A DNA stretch of 64,000 nt, taken from positions 1 to 64,000 of the forward strand of contig NZ_NCST01000072.1 in the NCBI RefSeq assembly GCF_002088975.1. The letters are read 5' to 3'. This DNA comes from Henriciella aquimarina. Lineage in GTDB: Bacteria > Pseudomonadota > Alphaproteobacteria > Caulobacterales > Hyphomonadaceae. The first letter of the stretch is position 1; each line of letters starts with the position of its first letter. Below the pieces are notes generated by a model. The model was not told where the DNA came from, did not search any database, and saw only the letters and a list, made by a program, of their open reading frames with translations. Positions 25,654-34,198 of the stretch are shown here, one piece after another. A program made the position numbers and the translations under genes.

Positions 25654-26703
25654 ATGGCCCATGACGTGATGATCGCGTCTGCCATAGCAGACAAGACGAA
25701 GGCCCAGCTGGTGGCCAAGCGTCTGCGCGCGCTTAAATTCAAGGTCCGCTACGATGCCCGGCGCGAGCATATGACGCCGACGACGCGGGATCTGAACGAT
25801 GCGAACCGGGCGACGACGGTGCTCGTGCTCTGGTCGAAAGCTGCCTGCAATGCCGGTACGCCGGACAGTGACTGGGTGCATGTCATCGCCCATCAGGGCC
25901 GCTCGCGCCGCGGGGCGCTGATGCAGGCCACGCTCGATAATACCGTGCCCGACGAGCCCTTCGACCGGGATGACCGCTTCAAGTTCACCGGGATGGGCCC
26001 GAAGCGCATTCCGAACGGCTTTCTGGAGATGGTCGAGGCGCTGGCGAAAAAGCACAAGCGCAAGGATCTCGGCGAATGGCTGAAGATCGATCCGAAGGAT
26101 AAGGACGCCCAGGCCGCCTGGAAGAAGGCGCACCCGAAGGACCCGATCAGCCTCGCGGGCAAGAAGAAGCCTGCGGACACCCCGAAGACCGCGGCAAAGG
26201 CGACGCCCGCGCCAAAACCTGAAGGCAAGCCTGCCGCTGAGCCGGAGAGCCCGGCCAAGGCGCCTCCGCCTGCACCGGAAAAGCCGGCGGCAGAAGAGGC
26301 CAGACCGGTACCGCCTGCGCAGGCGGCCGCTGCAGCAACGGCGGGCATGGCCGCGCGCTCGGCCCCGGCCTCACAACCGGCCCGCCCGGCGCAAACCCAG
26401 TTTCCATACCGCCGCCCGCACCCCTCGACGCTTCACGATGACAGCGACGAGATCGAGGTCGGTTGGAAGATATTAGGGCCGATCATTGCGGGCTGTGTGC
26501 TGATGTTGTTCTTCGCCTGGCTTGGCCGGTCGGAACAGATCAGCGAGCCGTCCATGCCGGCCATCGGTAATGCCCGGCCGGTCTACACCCAGACCTGCCC
26601 GCCGGGACAGGTGCCGCGCTCGCTGATCGAGAGCCGGCCGCTGAGGACCGGGCCGATTGTCGACGATACGGAAGAGCCTTCACAGGAAGGCGAGGGCGGC
26701 TAG
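25654..26703 (+). CDS. TIR-like domain protein with C-terminal TM anchor
   Basis: The protein has 349 residues. Residues 1-140 look like a TIR_2-type flavodoxin fold: [29 protein letters not shown] opens with the strand/helix pair, [28 protein letters not shown] resembles the SxxxxxSxW core, and the region ends with [10 protein letters not shown]. The catalytic Glu usual at W+4 is Ile78, so NADase activity is doubtful. Residues 165-245 are a Pro/Ala/Lys-rich linker. A single TM follows at about 272-290, then a short tail with one Cys. ATG at 25654 follows GGGAGG. The TIR assignment is my reading, not a search result. Confidence 0.6.
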   Translation: MAHDVMIASAIADKTKAQLVAKRLRALKFKVRYDARREHMTPTTRDLNDANRATTVLVLWSKAACNAGTPDSDWVHVIAHQGRSRRGALMQATLDNTVPDEPFDRDDRFKFTGMGPKRIPNGFLEMVEALAKKHKRKDLGEWLKIDPKDKDAQAAWKKAHPKDPISLAGKKKPADTPKTAAKATPAPKPEGKPAAEPESPAKAPPPAPEKPAAEEARPVPPAQAAAAATAGMAARSAPASQPARPAQTQFPYRRPHPSTLHDDSDEIEVGWKILGPIIAGCVLMLFFAWLGRSEQISEPSMPAIGNARPVYTQTCPPGQVPRSLIESRPLRTGPIVDDTEEPSQEGEGG

Positions 26704-27320
26704 CCCTCTTCGCGGGCGCCCTTGCGCGGATCCGATTTCGGTGCCGGGGCCAGCCGCAGAACCTCGGTCTGGTAGCGCTCGTCGCCGCCTTCGATGAGGT
26801 AGGGCAGGGCCCGTGAGCAGGCGTCCAGCAGGGCATCGACCCACTGCTTGTCGGCCTTGGCAAAATCCGCCAGCACATAGGGCATGACCTTGGACTTGTC
26901 GCCGGGATGGCCGACGCCGAGCCGCACACGGCGGACCTCGGGGCCGAGATGGGCCAGCATGGAGCGGATGCCATTATTGCCGGAATGCCCGCCGCCGCGC
27001 TTTACACGCACGCGGCCGGGCGCGAGGTCGATCTCGTCATGGAAGACGGTCACGGCCTCGGCCGGAAGCTTGAAGAAGCGCGCCGCCTCACCGGCTGCGC
27101 GCCCACTTTCATTGTAGAAGGTCTGCGGCTTCAGCAGCAGCAGTTTGACCGGGCCATCACCCGTCTGGATCGTGCCTTCGGCGGCCTGGCTCTGAAAGCG
27201 CTGCTTCCAGGGACCGAAACCGTGATCGGCCGCGATCCGGTCGAGCACCATGAAGCCGAGATTGTGCCGGTTGCCGGCATATTTCGGCCCCGGATTACCC
27301 TGGCCTGCAAGGATCTGCAT
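26700..27320 (-). CDS. pth: peptidyl-tRNA hydrolase
   Basis: Pth recycles peptidyl-tRNA released during aborted translation. The protein of about 206 residues has the GNPGPKYAGNRHNLGF start with the catalytic His (near 20), LLLKPQTFYNESGRAAGEAARFF near 58, the DEIDLAPGRVRVKRGGGHSGNNGIRS stretch and HPGDKSKVMPYVL near 148. ATG at 27318-27320 follows GGAG by 6 bases. It lies between ychF and rplY as in many alphaproteobacteria. Its stop overlaps the convergent TIR-like gene. Confidence 0.96.
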   Translation of the reverse strand: MQILAGQGNPGPKYAGNRHNLGFMVLDRIAADHGFGPWKQRFQSQAAEGTIQTGDGPVKLLLLKPQTFYNESGRAAGEAARFFKLPAEAVTVFHDEIDLAPGRVRVKRGGGHSGNNGIRSMLAHLGPEVRRVRLGVGHPGDKSKVMPYVLADFAKADKQWVDALLDACSRALPYLIEGGDERYQTEVLRLAPAPKSDPRKGAREEG

Positions 27321-27397
27321 GACAGGCTCCGTGGTGGACGGTGACGGCTCTCCGGCCGATTTGGGCTGGCCGATCAGCCAGCCCATGAACCGGGAGA

Positions 27398-28096
27398 CTA
27401 TTCCTTGGATTCGTCTTCGCCTTCAGCTTCGCCATCGCCGTCGCCTTCACCTTCGTCCTCGTCGGACTGGTTGATGGCTTCGACTTCATCGGCCTCTGCG
27501 GCCTCTTCATCGGTCTCTTCGACAACTTCAGCCATACGGCCGGTGATCGTCGCGATGGTGAAGTCGCGGTCGGTGATGGTCGGCTCGGCGCCTTCCGGCA
27601 GCTTGATGTCGGAAATCTTGACGTTGTCGCCGATTTCGAGACCGGTCAGGTCGGCATCGAGCTGATCGGGAATGCCGTCCGCGCGCACGTTCAGTTCGAC
27701 CGCGTGACGCACAACGTTGAGCGCGCCGCCGCGCTTGATGCCCGGGCAGTCTTCTTCATTGTGGAAGTGAACCGGAACTTCGACCGAGATGATCTGGCTG
27801 GCTTTGACGCGGTACAGGTCGACGTGCATCGGCATGTCGGTGACCGGGTGCAGCTGGATGGCCTGCGGGATGACGAGCTGCTTCTTGCCGTTATGGACCA
27901 GGTTGGCCGTCGAGGTCAGGAAGTGGCCGGAATTGATCGCGCGGACAACTTCGTTGAGCTTCAGCGTGATGGCGACGGGATCTTCACCGCCCCCATAGAG
28001 AACACCCGGCACCATCTTGTTACGACGGGCTTCGCGTGCGCCGCCCTTACCGATGCGTTCGCGCACTTCGACATTGAAATTCAGTTTCTCGGACAT
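27398..28096 (-). CDS. rplY: 50S ribosomal protein L25 (CTC form)
   Basis: L25 binds 5S rRNA. The 232-residue protein is the long CTC-type version: an N-terminal L25 domain (LNFNVEVRERIGKGGAREARRNKMVPGVLYGGG) and a C-terminal beta domain through about residue 190. It ends in a highly acidic tail (about 40 residues of Glu/Asp runs). The acidic tail is common in alphaproteobacterial L25. The start is ATG at 28094-28096, preceded by AAAGGAAAAACA. Confidence 0.96.
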   Translation of the reverse strand: MSEKLNFNVEVRERIGKGGAREARRNKMVPGVLYGGGEDPVAITLKLNEVVRAINSGHFLTSTANLVHNGKKQLVIPQAIQLHPVTDMPMHVDLYRVKASQIISVEVPVHFHNEEDCPGIKRGGALNVVRHAVELNVRADGIPDQLDADLTGLEIGDNVKISDIKLPEGAEPTITDRDFTIATITGRMAEVVEETDEEAAEADEVEAINQSDEDEGEGDGDGEAEGEDESKE

Positions 28097-28240
28097 TGTT
28101 TTTCCTTTCGCCCTGAAGTCCGCCGCCGGTCTCCTTGCCGGTCGGTGACAGCCTGACAGGCACGGCCTTGCGCCGCCCTTTCGAAGCGCTGGGCCATACA
28201 CCACACATGCCCCATTCGCAACCGGCGAACTGAAAAGCGC

Positions 28241-28283
28241 TTGACATGGGCGCGTTACAAACGTCATACGCTACATATGTAAC
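28241..28283 (+). promoter_or_regulatory. blaI-type promoter with palindromic operator
   Basis: TTGACA (28241-28246), a 17-base spacer and TCATAC (28264-28269) make a good sigma-70 promoter. Two overlapping dyads follow or overlap it: TACATATGTA at 28272-28281, a perfect palindrome, and GTTACA (28254-28259) matched by TGTAAC (28278-28283). The TACA/TGTA half-sites are the known core of BlaI/MecI operators. The BlaI-like repressor gene starts 19 bases later, so this is probably autoregulation. Confidence 0.6.
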
Positions 28284-28301
28284 GCAAAAGGGTCATGCAA
28301 C

Positions 28302-28703
28302 ATGTCGAAGCCGAATGCCTCGGAACTCGTCATTCTGAAATATCTCTGGTCCGCCGGGCGCCGGACCGCACGTGAAATCCACGAAGCCGTCGGTCCGCAG
28401 CAGGGCTGGCAGCTCTCCACCACGCGGACGGTCATCAACCGCATGGAAGCCAAGAACTGGGTCAAACGCGACGGGGAGTCGCCGGATGCGGCGGCTTTCT
28501 ATGTCGCCGTGCTCGACCGGGTCGAGACGCTGGGTGGCCTGGTCCGCCAGCTGACCCGGCAGGTGCTGGACCTGAAAGGCCCGCTGCCGGCGGCTCTCTT
28601 CGCCGACAGCCCGCACCTGTCGGACGCCGAGCTCGATGAGCTCGACGCGATCATCAATGCCGCCGAGGACCGGGAAAACGCCAAGAAGGACAACAAGAAA
28701 TGA
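28302..28703 (+). CDS. BlaI/MecI-family repressor
   Basis: This 133-residue winged-helix repressor has the Penicillinase_R pattern: SELVILKYLWSAGRRTAREIHEAV then WQLSTTRTVINRMEAKNWVKRD. The C-terminal dimerisation helices include LPAALFADSPHLSDAELDELDAIINAAED, where an M56-linked cleavage would be expected. It sits under its own palindromic operator and overlaps the M56 protease gene by 4 bases (ATGA). It probably controls that two-gene operon and perhaps other targets. Confidence 0.9.
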   Translation: MSKPNASELVILKYLWSAGRRTAREIHEAVGPQQGWQLSTTRTVINRMEAKNWVKRDGESPDAAAFYVAVLDRVETLGGLVRQLTRQVLDLKGPLPAALFADSPHLSDAELDELDAIINAAEDRENAKKDNKK

Positions 28704-30103
28704 GCACCGCCTGGTTCGTGATCTTCATCCTGCTCTGGACCGGCTTTCTCGCCGGGACGGCCAGCCTCGTGACCAGCGGCCGGGTTCAGGCCCGCTTTGC
28801 CCAGCTTGTCTGGCGCGGCGCCGCCGGGCTTGCCGTCCTGCCGCTGATCGTTCTGGCGCTGGCGGGCCTGATGCCGTCGCAGCTGCCGTCGGCCATTCCC
28901 GACCTGCCTTATGTCGAGCCGGCCGCCGGTGCGATGAGCACGGCCTCGACCTCGCTCAATGCGGCCGTTTCCAGCCCGGAATGGAGCTGGACGGCGCCGG
29001 CCCTGCTGGGCGTGCTGATCGCCGGCTGGCTGGTGCGCATCGGCATGACACTCGCCGGACAGGTCCGGCTACAGATCCTGAAATCCCGCTCGGTGGCCCA
29101 GAGGCGCACCTTCGACGCCTTTCCCCTGACGCATATGGGCCTCGAGCGGGTCCCTGATATCCGGCTGATCCCGGGCGGTTCGCCCTTCATCGCCGGGCTG
29201 GCGCGGCGCGTCATCTATGTCCCACAGGGCCTGGAGCGCCCGGACGATCTGCGCCGGATCGCCATCCATGAATGCGTCCATCTCAAGCGCGGGGATCTTG
29301 TCACCCGTCCGCTGGAGCGCCTGGTCGCCGATATCTTCTGGTTCTCGCCCTTCGCCTGGATGATGCGGCGCGAACTCGATTTCTGGCGTGAGGCCGTCTG
29401 TGACGAGATCGCCTCCGACCTCAGCGGCGACCGGATCGGCTATGCCCGAACGCTCGCCCAGGCCGCCCGCATCAGCGCGCCGGCCCGTACCCTGCCTGTC
29501 TCTGCTTTCATCCTGCCGCGCAAAAGGAGCCTGCCCATGCGTCTCAATCGTCTGCTCGAAACCCGTCCCGCCCGCTCACGCCCGGTCGTGGCGCTGGGGG
29601 CGAGCCTTGTCGCCCTTGCCCTGACCCCGATCGCGCTTGCCGAAGTCAAGCAGGAGGCCACGGGTGAGAAAACCGATGGGGAGGCGCACTTCCAGTCCGC
29701 TGTCCTGATCAGCCCGAAGGCCCGCGTCACCAGCGAGTTCGGTGAGCGCACACACCCGGTCACGAAGGAAGCCAAGTTTCACAACGGGACCGATATTGCG
29801 GCGCCGGCCGGCACGCCGGTGCATACGCCCGATTGCGGCAAGGTCGTCTATTCCGGGGTCAAGGAAGGGTATGGCGAAACCGTCGAGATCGCTTTCGACG
29901 ATGGCAGCAAGATGCGCTTTGCCCAGCTTGAAGCGCGCAAGGTGGCGCTTGGCGACTCTGTGTCCGCCGGAACGGTGATCGGCACGGTCGGTATGTCCGG
30001 GAAGTTAGCCACAGGCCCGCACCTGCACCTGGAGCACTGGGTGAATGGCGAACCGGCCAATCCGCGCCAGGCTGCCGGCCTCGTTCTTTACACCGCCAGC
30101 TAG
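28700..30103 (+). CDS. M56 (BlaR1-like) protease fused to M23 peptidase domain
   Basis: The protein has 467 residues. TM segments lie at about 4-24, 36-57 and 98-119. The M56 zinc-protease site is HECVH at 190-194 with Glu231/Glu236 downstream (FWREAVCDE). Another hydrophobic helix runs from about 296 to 315. A LytM/M23 domain (about 335-460) keeps its zinc ligands, His361/Asp365 (HNGTDIAAP) and His441/His443 (GPHLHLEHW). The usual BlaR1 penicillin-binding sensor is absent, and the extracytoplasmic part is an M23 peptidoglycan hydrolase instead. It could sense or cut cell wall and relay through BlaI. It is co-transcribed with the repressor. Confidence 0.9.
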   Translation: MSTAWFVIFILLWTGFLAGTASLVTSGRVQARFAQLVWRGAAGLAVLPLIVLALAGLMPSQLPSAIPDLPYVEPAAGAMSTASTSLNAAVSSPEWSWTAPALLGVLIAGWLVRIGMTLAGQVRLQILKSRSVAQRRTFDAFPLTHMGLERVPDIRLIPGGSPFIAGLARRVIYVPQGLERPDDLRRIAIHECVHLKRGDLVTRPLERLVADIFWFSPFAWMMRRELDFWREAVCDEIASDLSGDRIGYARTLAQAARISAPARTLPVSAFILPRKRSLPMRLNRLLETRPARSRPVVALGASLVALALTPIALAEVKQEATGEKTDGEAHFQSAVLISPKARVTSEFGERTHPVTKEAKFHNGTDIAAPAGTPVHTPDCGKVVYSGVKEGYGETVEIAFDDGSKMRFAQLEARKVALGDSVSAGTVIGTVGMSGKLATGPHLHLEHWVNGEPANPRQAAGLVLYTAS

Positions 30104-30122
30104 ACAGACGGCGGAGGGAAGG

Positions 30123-30159
30123 AAAGGCTCCCCAGCCGCTTCGGGCAGGGGAGCCTTTT
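30123..30159 (+). terminator. bidirectional rho-independent terminator
   Basis: AAAGGCTCCCC (30123-30133) pairs perfectly over 11 bases with GGGGAGCCTTT (30148-30158), followed by TTTT. It lies between the convergent M56/M23 gene and the aldehyde dehydrogenase, so it can serve both. The minus-strand exit also has an AAAGG/CCTTT symmetry. Confidence 0.75.
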
Positions 30160-30185
30160 CTCGTCTGGATCGCTCAATGAACCGA

Positions 30186-31583
30186 TCAGCCCATCACATT
30201 GATGGCCTTGATGTTCACGAACTCCTTCATGCCGAAGCCGCCATGCTCGCGGCCATAGCCGGAATTCTTCACACCGCCGAAGGGCATGTTGGGCTGGGCG
30301 AGACCGAAGCCGTTGATGAACACCATGCCGGTGTCGAAATGCTTCTCGGCCAGCTCGATTGCCTTCTCCTTGTCGGCGCTGAAGATGCCGCCGCCAAGAC
30401 CGAACCGGCTGTCATTGGCGATCCTCATCGCATCCTCGCCGTCCTTGGCACGGATCAGTGAAGCGACCGGGCCGAACAGCTCGTCATCATAGGCCGGCAT
30501 ACCGGGGCTGACATTGTCGATCACAGTGGCCGGATACCACCAGCCATCATCCGGAGGCACTTCGCCGCCACACTGGATGCGCGCGCCCTTCTCGACGCTC
30601 TTCCGGACCTGCTCATGCAGGTCATCGCGCAGATCTTCGCGCGCCATCGGGCCGATATCGCCCTCATTGTTCAGCGGGTCGCCATATTTGATGTCCTTCA
30701 TCGCTTTCACGAATTTATGGCGGAAGGCATCATAGATCTCGTCGACGACAATGAAGCGCTTGGCGGCGACACAGGTCTCGCCATTATTGTAGACCCGCCC
30801 CATCACGCATTGCTGGACGGCGGCATCTATGTCGGCATCGGCCAGCACGATATAGGCATCGTTGGAGCCGAGCTCGAGCACGGTCTTCTTGAGCTTCTCG
30901 CCGGCCTTCTTCGCGATGATCTGGCCAGCTGACGCGCTACCCGTCAGGGTGACGCCGCGCACCAGCTTGTGCTCGATCACCTTGTCGGACTGGTCGTGAT
31001 TGATGCGCAGCACGGAGAAGAGGTTTTCCGGCAGGCCGGCATCGCGGAACAGCTTCTCCAGCATCAGGCCGGAGCCGGTGACGGATTCGGCATGCTTCAG
31101 CAGGACGCCATTGCCCGCCATCAGATTGGCGATGGCATAGCGGATCACCTGATAGGCCGGGAAGTTCCAGGGCTGGATGCCATAGATCACGCCGATCGGG
31201 GAATAGGCGATCAGGCCGCGCCCGCCATTCGGCAGCTTGCGTTCCTCGCGCTGCAGCTCTTTCGGGCCATTCTCCGCCGTCCAGTCGCAGATGCCAGCGC
31301 AGAGGTCGATTTCCTGCTCGCCCTGTTTGACGAGCTTGCCCATCTCATTGGTCATCAGGCGGGCGAGTTCGGTCTTCTTCGAGCGCAGGCGCTCGCCAAT
31401 GGCCTTGATGATTTCGGCGCGCTTTCCCGGGCTTTCATGGCGCCAGTCGAGAAAGGCTTCGTGGCATTTCTGGATGGTGTTCTCGACATCGCTGTCGCCC
31501 ATCCGCGGAAAGCGTTCCAGCTCTTCGCCGGTTGCCGGATTGATTGTCGTGAGCATGTCGCCCAGTTGCTGACTGTCAGCCAT
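30186..31583 (-). CDS. NAD(P)-dependent succinate-semialdehyde dehydrogenase-type enzyme
   Basis: This 465-residue aldehyde dehydrogenase should oxidise succinate semialdehyde or a similar short aldehyde. The Rossmann loop GSASAGQIIAKK near residue 220, the Glu general base in TVLELGSNDAYIV near 240 and the catalytic Cys in YNNGETCVAAKR near 273 are present. The closing PFGGVKNSGYGREHGGFGMKEFV is the SSADH/GabD2-like signature. It sits between the M56/M23 operon and prs with its own promoter region. No GABA transaminase gene is adjacent. Confidence 0.88.
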   Translation of the reverse strand: MADSQQLGDMLTTINPATGEELERFPRMGDSDVENTIQKCHEAFLDWRHESPGKRAEIIKAIGERLRSKKTELARLMTNEMGKLVKQGEQEIDLCAGICDWTAENGPKELQREERKLPNGGRGLIAYSPIGVIYGIQPWNFPAYQVIRYAIANLMAGNGVLLKHAESVTGSGLMLEKLFRDAGLPENLFSVLRINHDQSDKVIEHKLVRGVTLTGSASAGQIIAKKAGEKLKKTVLELGSNDAYIVLADADIDAAVQQCVMGRVYNNGETCVAAKRFIVVDEIYDAFRHKFVKAMKDIKYGDPLNNEGDIGPMAREDLRDDLHEQVRKSVEKGARIQCGGEVPPDDGWWYPATVIDNVSPGMPAYDDELFGPVASLIRAKDGEDAMRIANDSRFGLGGGIFSADKEKAIELAEKHFDTGMVFINGFGLAQPNMPFGGVKNSGYGREHGGFGMKEFVNIKAINVMG

Positions 31584-31642
31584 TTCTTGGCCCTTCCTTC
31601 TTGCTGGATGTCAAAAACCAACACAAAGGAGGCGCAGGCTGT

Positions 31643-31662
31643 TCCGGCCCAACCGGGCCGGA
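31643..31662 (-). terminator. hairpin downstream of prs
   Basis: TCCGGCCC (31643-31650) pairs with GGGCCGGA (31655-31662) around AACC. It lies 13 bases after the prs stop on the minus strand. No U-run follows, so termination is likely but not of the textbook type. Confidence 0.5.
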
Positions 31663-31674
31663 CTGCATTACAAA

Positions 31675-32607
31675 TCAGTCGAAGAGTTTCGAAACACTCT
31701 CATTATTGGCGATGCGGCGAATGGCTTCGCCAAGCAACGGCGCCACAGAGAGCACGCGCAGGCTGCTGGACTTGAAGTCTTCCTCGGTGGGGCGGATCGT
31801 GTCGCAGATGACGATCTCGTCCATGACGGATTTTTCGATCCGCTTGACCGCATTGTTGGAGAGCACCCCGTGAGTGACATAGGCGCTGACGCCGCTCGCG
31901 CCCTTGTCCTTCAGCGCCTTGGCGGCGTTCACCAGCGTGCCGCCGGAGTCGCAGATATCGTCGACCATGATGCAGTGGCGTCCGGAGACGTCGCCGATAA
32001 TGTTCATCACTTCCGACTTGCCGGCTTCCGGGCGGCGCTTGTCGACGATGGCGAGGTCGACGCCCAGCCGGTTGGCGAGGTTGCGCGCGCGCACCACGCC
32101 GCCAACATCCGGTGAGACCACCATGACATTATTGCTCGCATGCGCGATGCGGATATCGTTCTCGATGACCGGCATGGCGACAAGATTGTCGGTCGGCACG
32201 TCGAAGAAGCCCTGGATCTGGCCGGCATGGAGATCCATGGTCAGCACGCGGTCGGCGCCGGCCTTGGCGATGAGATTGGCGACCAGCTTGGCCGAGATCG
32301 GCGTGCGGCCATCGGTCTTCCGGTCCTGGCGGGCATAGCCGTAATAGGGGATGACGGCGGTGATCCGGCTGGCAGACGCGCGCACCAGCGCATCGATGCA
32401 GATCAAGAGTTCCATCAGATTGTCGTTCGCCGGCTTCGAAGTCGACTGGATCACGAAGACATCCTCGCCGCGCACATTCTCGTTTATGCGCACGAAGATC
32501 TCATTGTCGGCGAAATTCTTGATCTCGGCATCCGAGAGCGGGCAGTCGAGATGGTCGGCGATAGCCTCGGCCAGCGGTTTGTTGGCGTTGCAGGAAATCA
32601 GTTTCAT
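31675..32607 (-). CDS. prs: ribose-phosphate pyrophosphokinase
   Basis: Prs makes PRPP, the precursor for nucleotides, His and Trp. The 310-residue length is typical. It has the N-terminal [51 protein letters not shown] (flexible ATP loop) and the PRPP-binding [18 protein letters not shown] near residue 222. The start at 32605-32607 is the conserved [10 protein letters not shown]. An upstream extension in frame is unlike the family. Confidence 0.97.
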   Translation of the reverse strand: MKLISCNANKPLAEAIADHLDCPLSDAEIKNFADNEIFVRINENVRGEDVFVIQSTSKPANDNLMELLICIDALVRASASRITAVIPYYGYARQDRKTDGRTPISAKLVANLIAKAGADRVLTMDLHAGQIQGFFDVPTDNLVAMPVIENDIRIAHASNNVMVVSPDVGGVVRARNLANRLGVDLAIVDKRRPEAGKSEVMNIIGDVSGRHCIMVDDICDSGGTLVNAAKALKDKGASGVSAYVTHGVLSNNAVKRIEKSVMDEIVICDTIRPTEEDFKSSSLRVLSVAPLLGEAIRRIANNESVSKLFD

Positions 32608-32694
32608 CGCGGGGGCAGCCCTTCCCGTTACTCCGTTTGCGGTGCTTTTGACGCAAGGCACGACGAGTCGCAAGGGAAAGGGTGTAGGTCGGAG

Positions 32695-33474
32695 TCAGCT
32701 CTCCAGCATGATCACCGAGCCCTGGCGGCCATAATCGGGTTCGCCGCGATGGGTTCGGCGCCGGTTGGAGAAGTACATCTCCTCCATGGCGCAGGTGTCG
32801 TGGCCGATGACGTCGACCCAGGCGAGCTTCTCGTGGACCAGCCGGTTCTTCACGAAGGTCTCGATATTGAACTGGAAGCGCCCGGCCTGTCCCGGCCAGA
32901 AGAGGTTGCCGCTCCAGGGCGCGCGCTCGAGGAATTCGTCGCGGAATTCCGGGCCGACTTCATAACTGTCCTGACCGATGCACGGGCCGACAGCGGCGTG
33001 AATGTCCTTCCGGTTGGCCCCGATCTCTTCCATCTTCGCGATTGTGGCCTCGCAGATGCCGCCCAGCGCACCTTTCCAGCCGGCATGGCAGGCGCCGATC
33101 ACGCCGGCTTTCCGGTCGGCCAGCAGGACGGGCACGCAATCGGCGGTCAGGATGCAGAGCGCGATCCCCGGCAGATTGGTCACCATACCGTCGGCGCGCG
33201 GACGCTCGTCGCCCCAGGGCATGGTGGCGAGGAGGGCGCGGTCGGAATGGACCTGATGGCAGGAGAGCAGCATCTCCGGGCCTTTCGCACCGATCTCTTC
33301 GGCGATCAGCGCGCGGTTGCGGGTCACCGCCTTGGGCTTGTCGTCGGAGCCGGGGCCGACATTGAGGCTTTCATAGATGCCGTCGGAAGTGCCGCCCTGA
33401 CGCCCGAAGAAGCCGTGGCGCAGGCCCTTCATGCTGGCAAGGTGCGGGGCGAGAGTGTGGGGAATGGTGGCCAT
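32695..33474 (-). CDS. pgeF: peptidoglycan editing factor PgeF (YfiH, Cu-oxidase_4)
   Basis: PgeF-type proteins hydrolyse mis-incorporated muropeptide precursors or act on nucleosides. The 259-residue length is normal. Metal-ligand motifs are LSCHQVHSDRALLAT near residue 70 (His), LTADCVPVLL near 109 (Cys), GACHAGWKGALGG near 127 (His) and AVGPCIGQDSYEVG near 160. It is in a wall-related neighbourhood (lgt downstream, M23 fusion upstream), but the strand differs from lgt and it is separately transcribed. Confidence 0.93.
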   Translation of the reverse strand: MATIPHTLAPHLASMKGLRHGFFGRQGGTSDGIYESLNVGPGSDDKPKAVTRNRALIAEEIGAKGPEMLLSCHQVHSDRALLATMPWGDERPRADGMVTNLPGIALCILTADCVPVLLADRKAGVIGACHAGWKGALGGICEATIAKMEEIGANRKDIHAAVGPCIGQDSYEVGPEFRDEFLERAPWSGNLFWPGQAGRFQFNIETFVKNRLVHEKLAWVDVIGHDTCAMEEMYFSNRRRTHRGEPDYGRQGSVIMLES

Positions 33475-33519
33475 GGGAGGAGGGCGTAGGGCGAATTGCG
33501 GGAAAAGGGAACGCCGCTT

Positions 33520-34194
33520 CTACTCCGCCTGTTCCGGACGTGTCTCGTCGGTTGGGGCGGTTTCGCCGGCTTTCGGCTCGGCTGCGCTGTCTGCCTCGTC
33601 CGTCGAGGCCTTGCGCTTGCCCCGGCCTTTGATCCAGCCGGCACGCTCTTCCATCTTGCGCAGCTCGCTGTCGAGTTTCGCCATGGTGCGCGAGAGATCG
33701 GCGGACTCTTCCTTGCGCCAGGCGCGTTCGGCCTGCGCGATGGCCCAGGCAATCGCGGTCGCCCGCAGCGGCTTGGGCAGGCCCTCGGAGGCGTCGAGCC
33801 CGGCGCAGACGAGCGCCCATTCGGCCGAGGCCTGGCGTGCCGAGATCAGCGCCATCAGGCGCAGCGGCTGGGTCTGGCGCCACTTCATCAGCGAGAGCAG
33901 GGCCGGGCGGTGGGCTTCCATCGCCTCGAAGCGCATCATGATGACGTCGAAGAGGCGGGTGCGCGGGGTTTCGTCTGCGGCGAAGGAGCCTTCGCTCATC
34001 GCGCGGTCGAAATAGCTCTCGACCGTGTCGGCAATCGTGTCCTTGTCGGCGACGCCGTGAAAGCTCTCAAGTTCCAGACCGGCCTTCTTGGCGATGGCCG
34101 ACAGGGTCAGCTCGTTCCATGGCGTGTCGTGGGCAAGCTCAAGGGCGGCCCGCACACCAAGGTCCAGGATGGTTGTCTTGCGCTCGTCTTTCAT
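33520..34194 (-). CDS. TetR-like transcriptional regulator
   Basis: This 224-residue helical protein has a TetR-type N-terminal HTH (LTLSAIAKKAGLELESFHGVADKDTIADTV), though the YYxFxxK signature is changed to FHGVADK. The C-terminal half (AHRPALLSLMKWRQTQPLRLMALI) resembles TetR/COQ9-like ligand domains, and the tail is charged and disordered. ATG at 34192-34194 lies 4 bases after the proC stop, so it is cotranscribed with proC. Target genes are unknown. A COQ9-like enzyme partner role is an alternative. Confidence 0.72.
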   Translation of the reverse strand: MKDERKTTILDLGVRAALELAHDTPWNELTLSAIAKKAGLELESFHGVADKDTIADTVESYFDRAMSEGSFAADETPRTRLFDVIMMRFEAMEAHRPALLSLMKWRQTQPLRLMALISARQASAEWALVCAGLDASEGLPKPLRATAIAWAIAQAERAWRKEESADLSRTMAKLDSELRKMEERAGWIKGRGKRKASTDEADSAAEPKAGETAPTDETRPEQAE

Positions 34195-34198
34195 CGTC

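Noticed and set aside
25504-26133. N-terminal extension of ychF by about 210 codons
   Set aside because: YchF proteins start at MGFKCGIVG; the extension is antisense to the TIR-like gene and has no motif.
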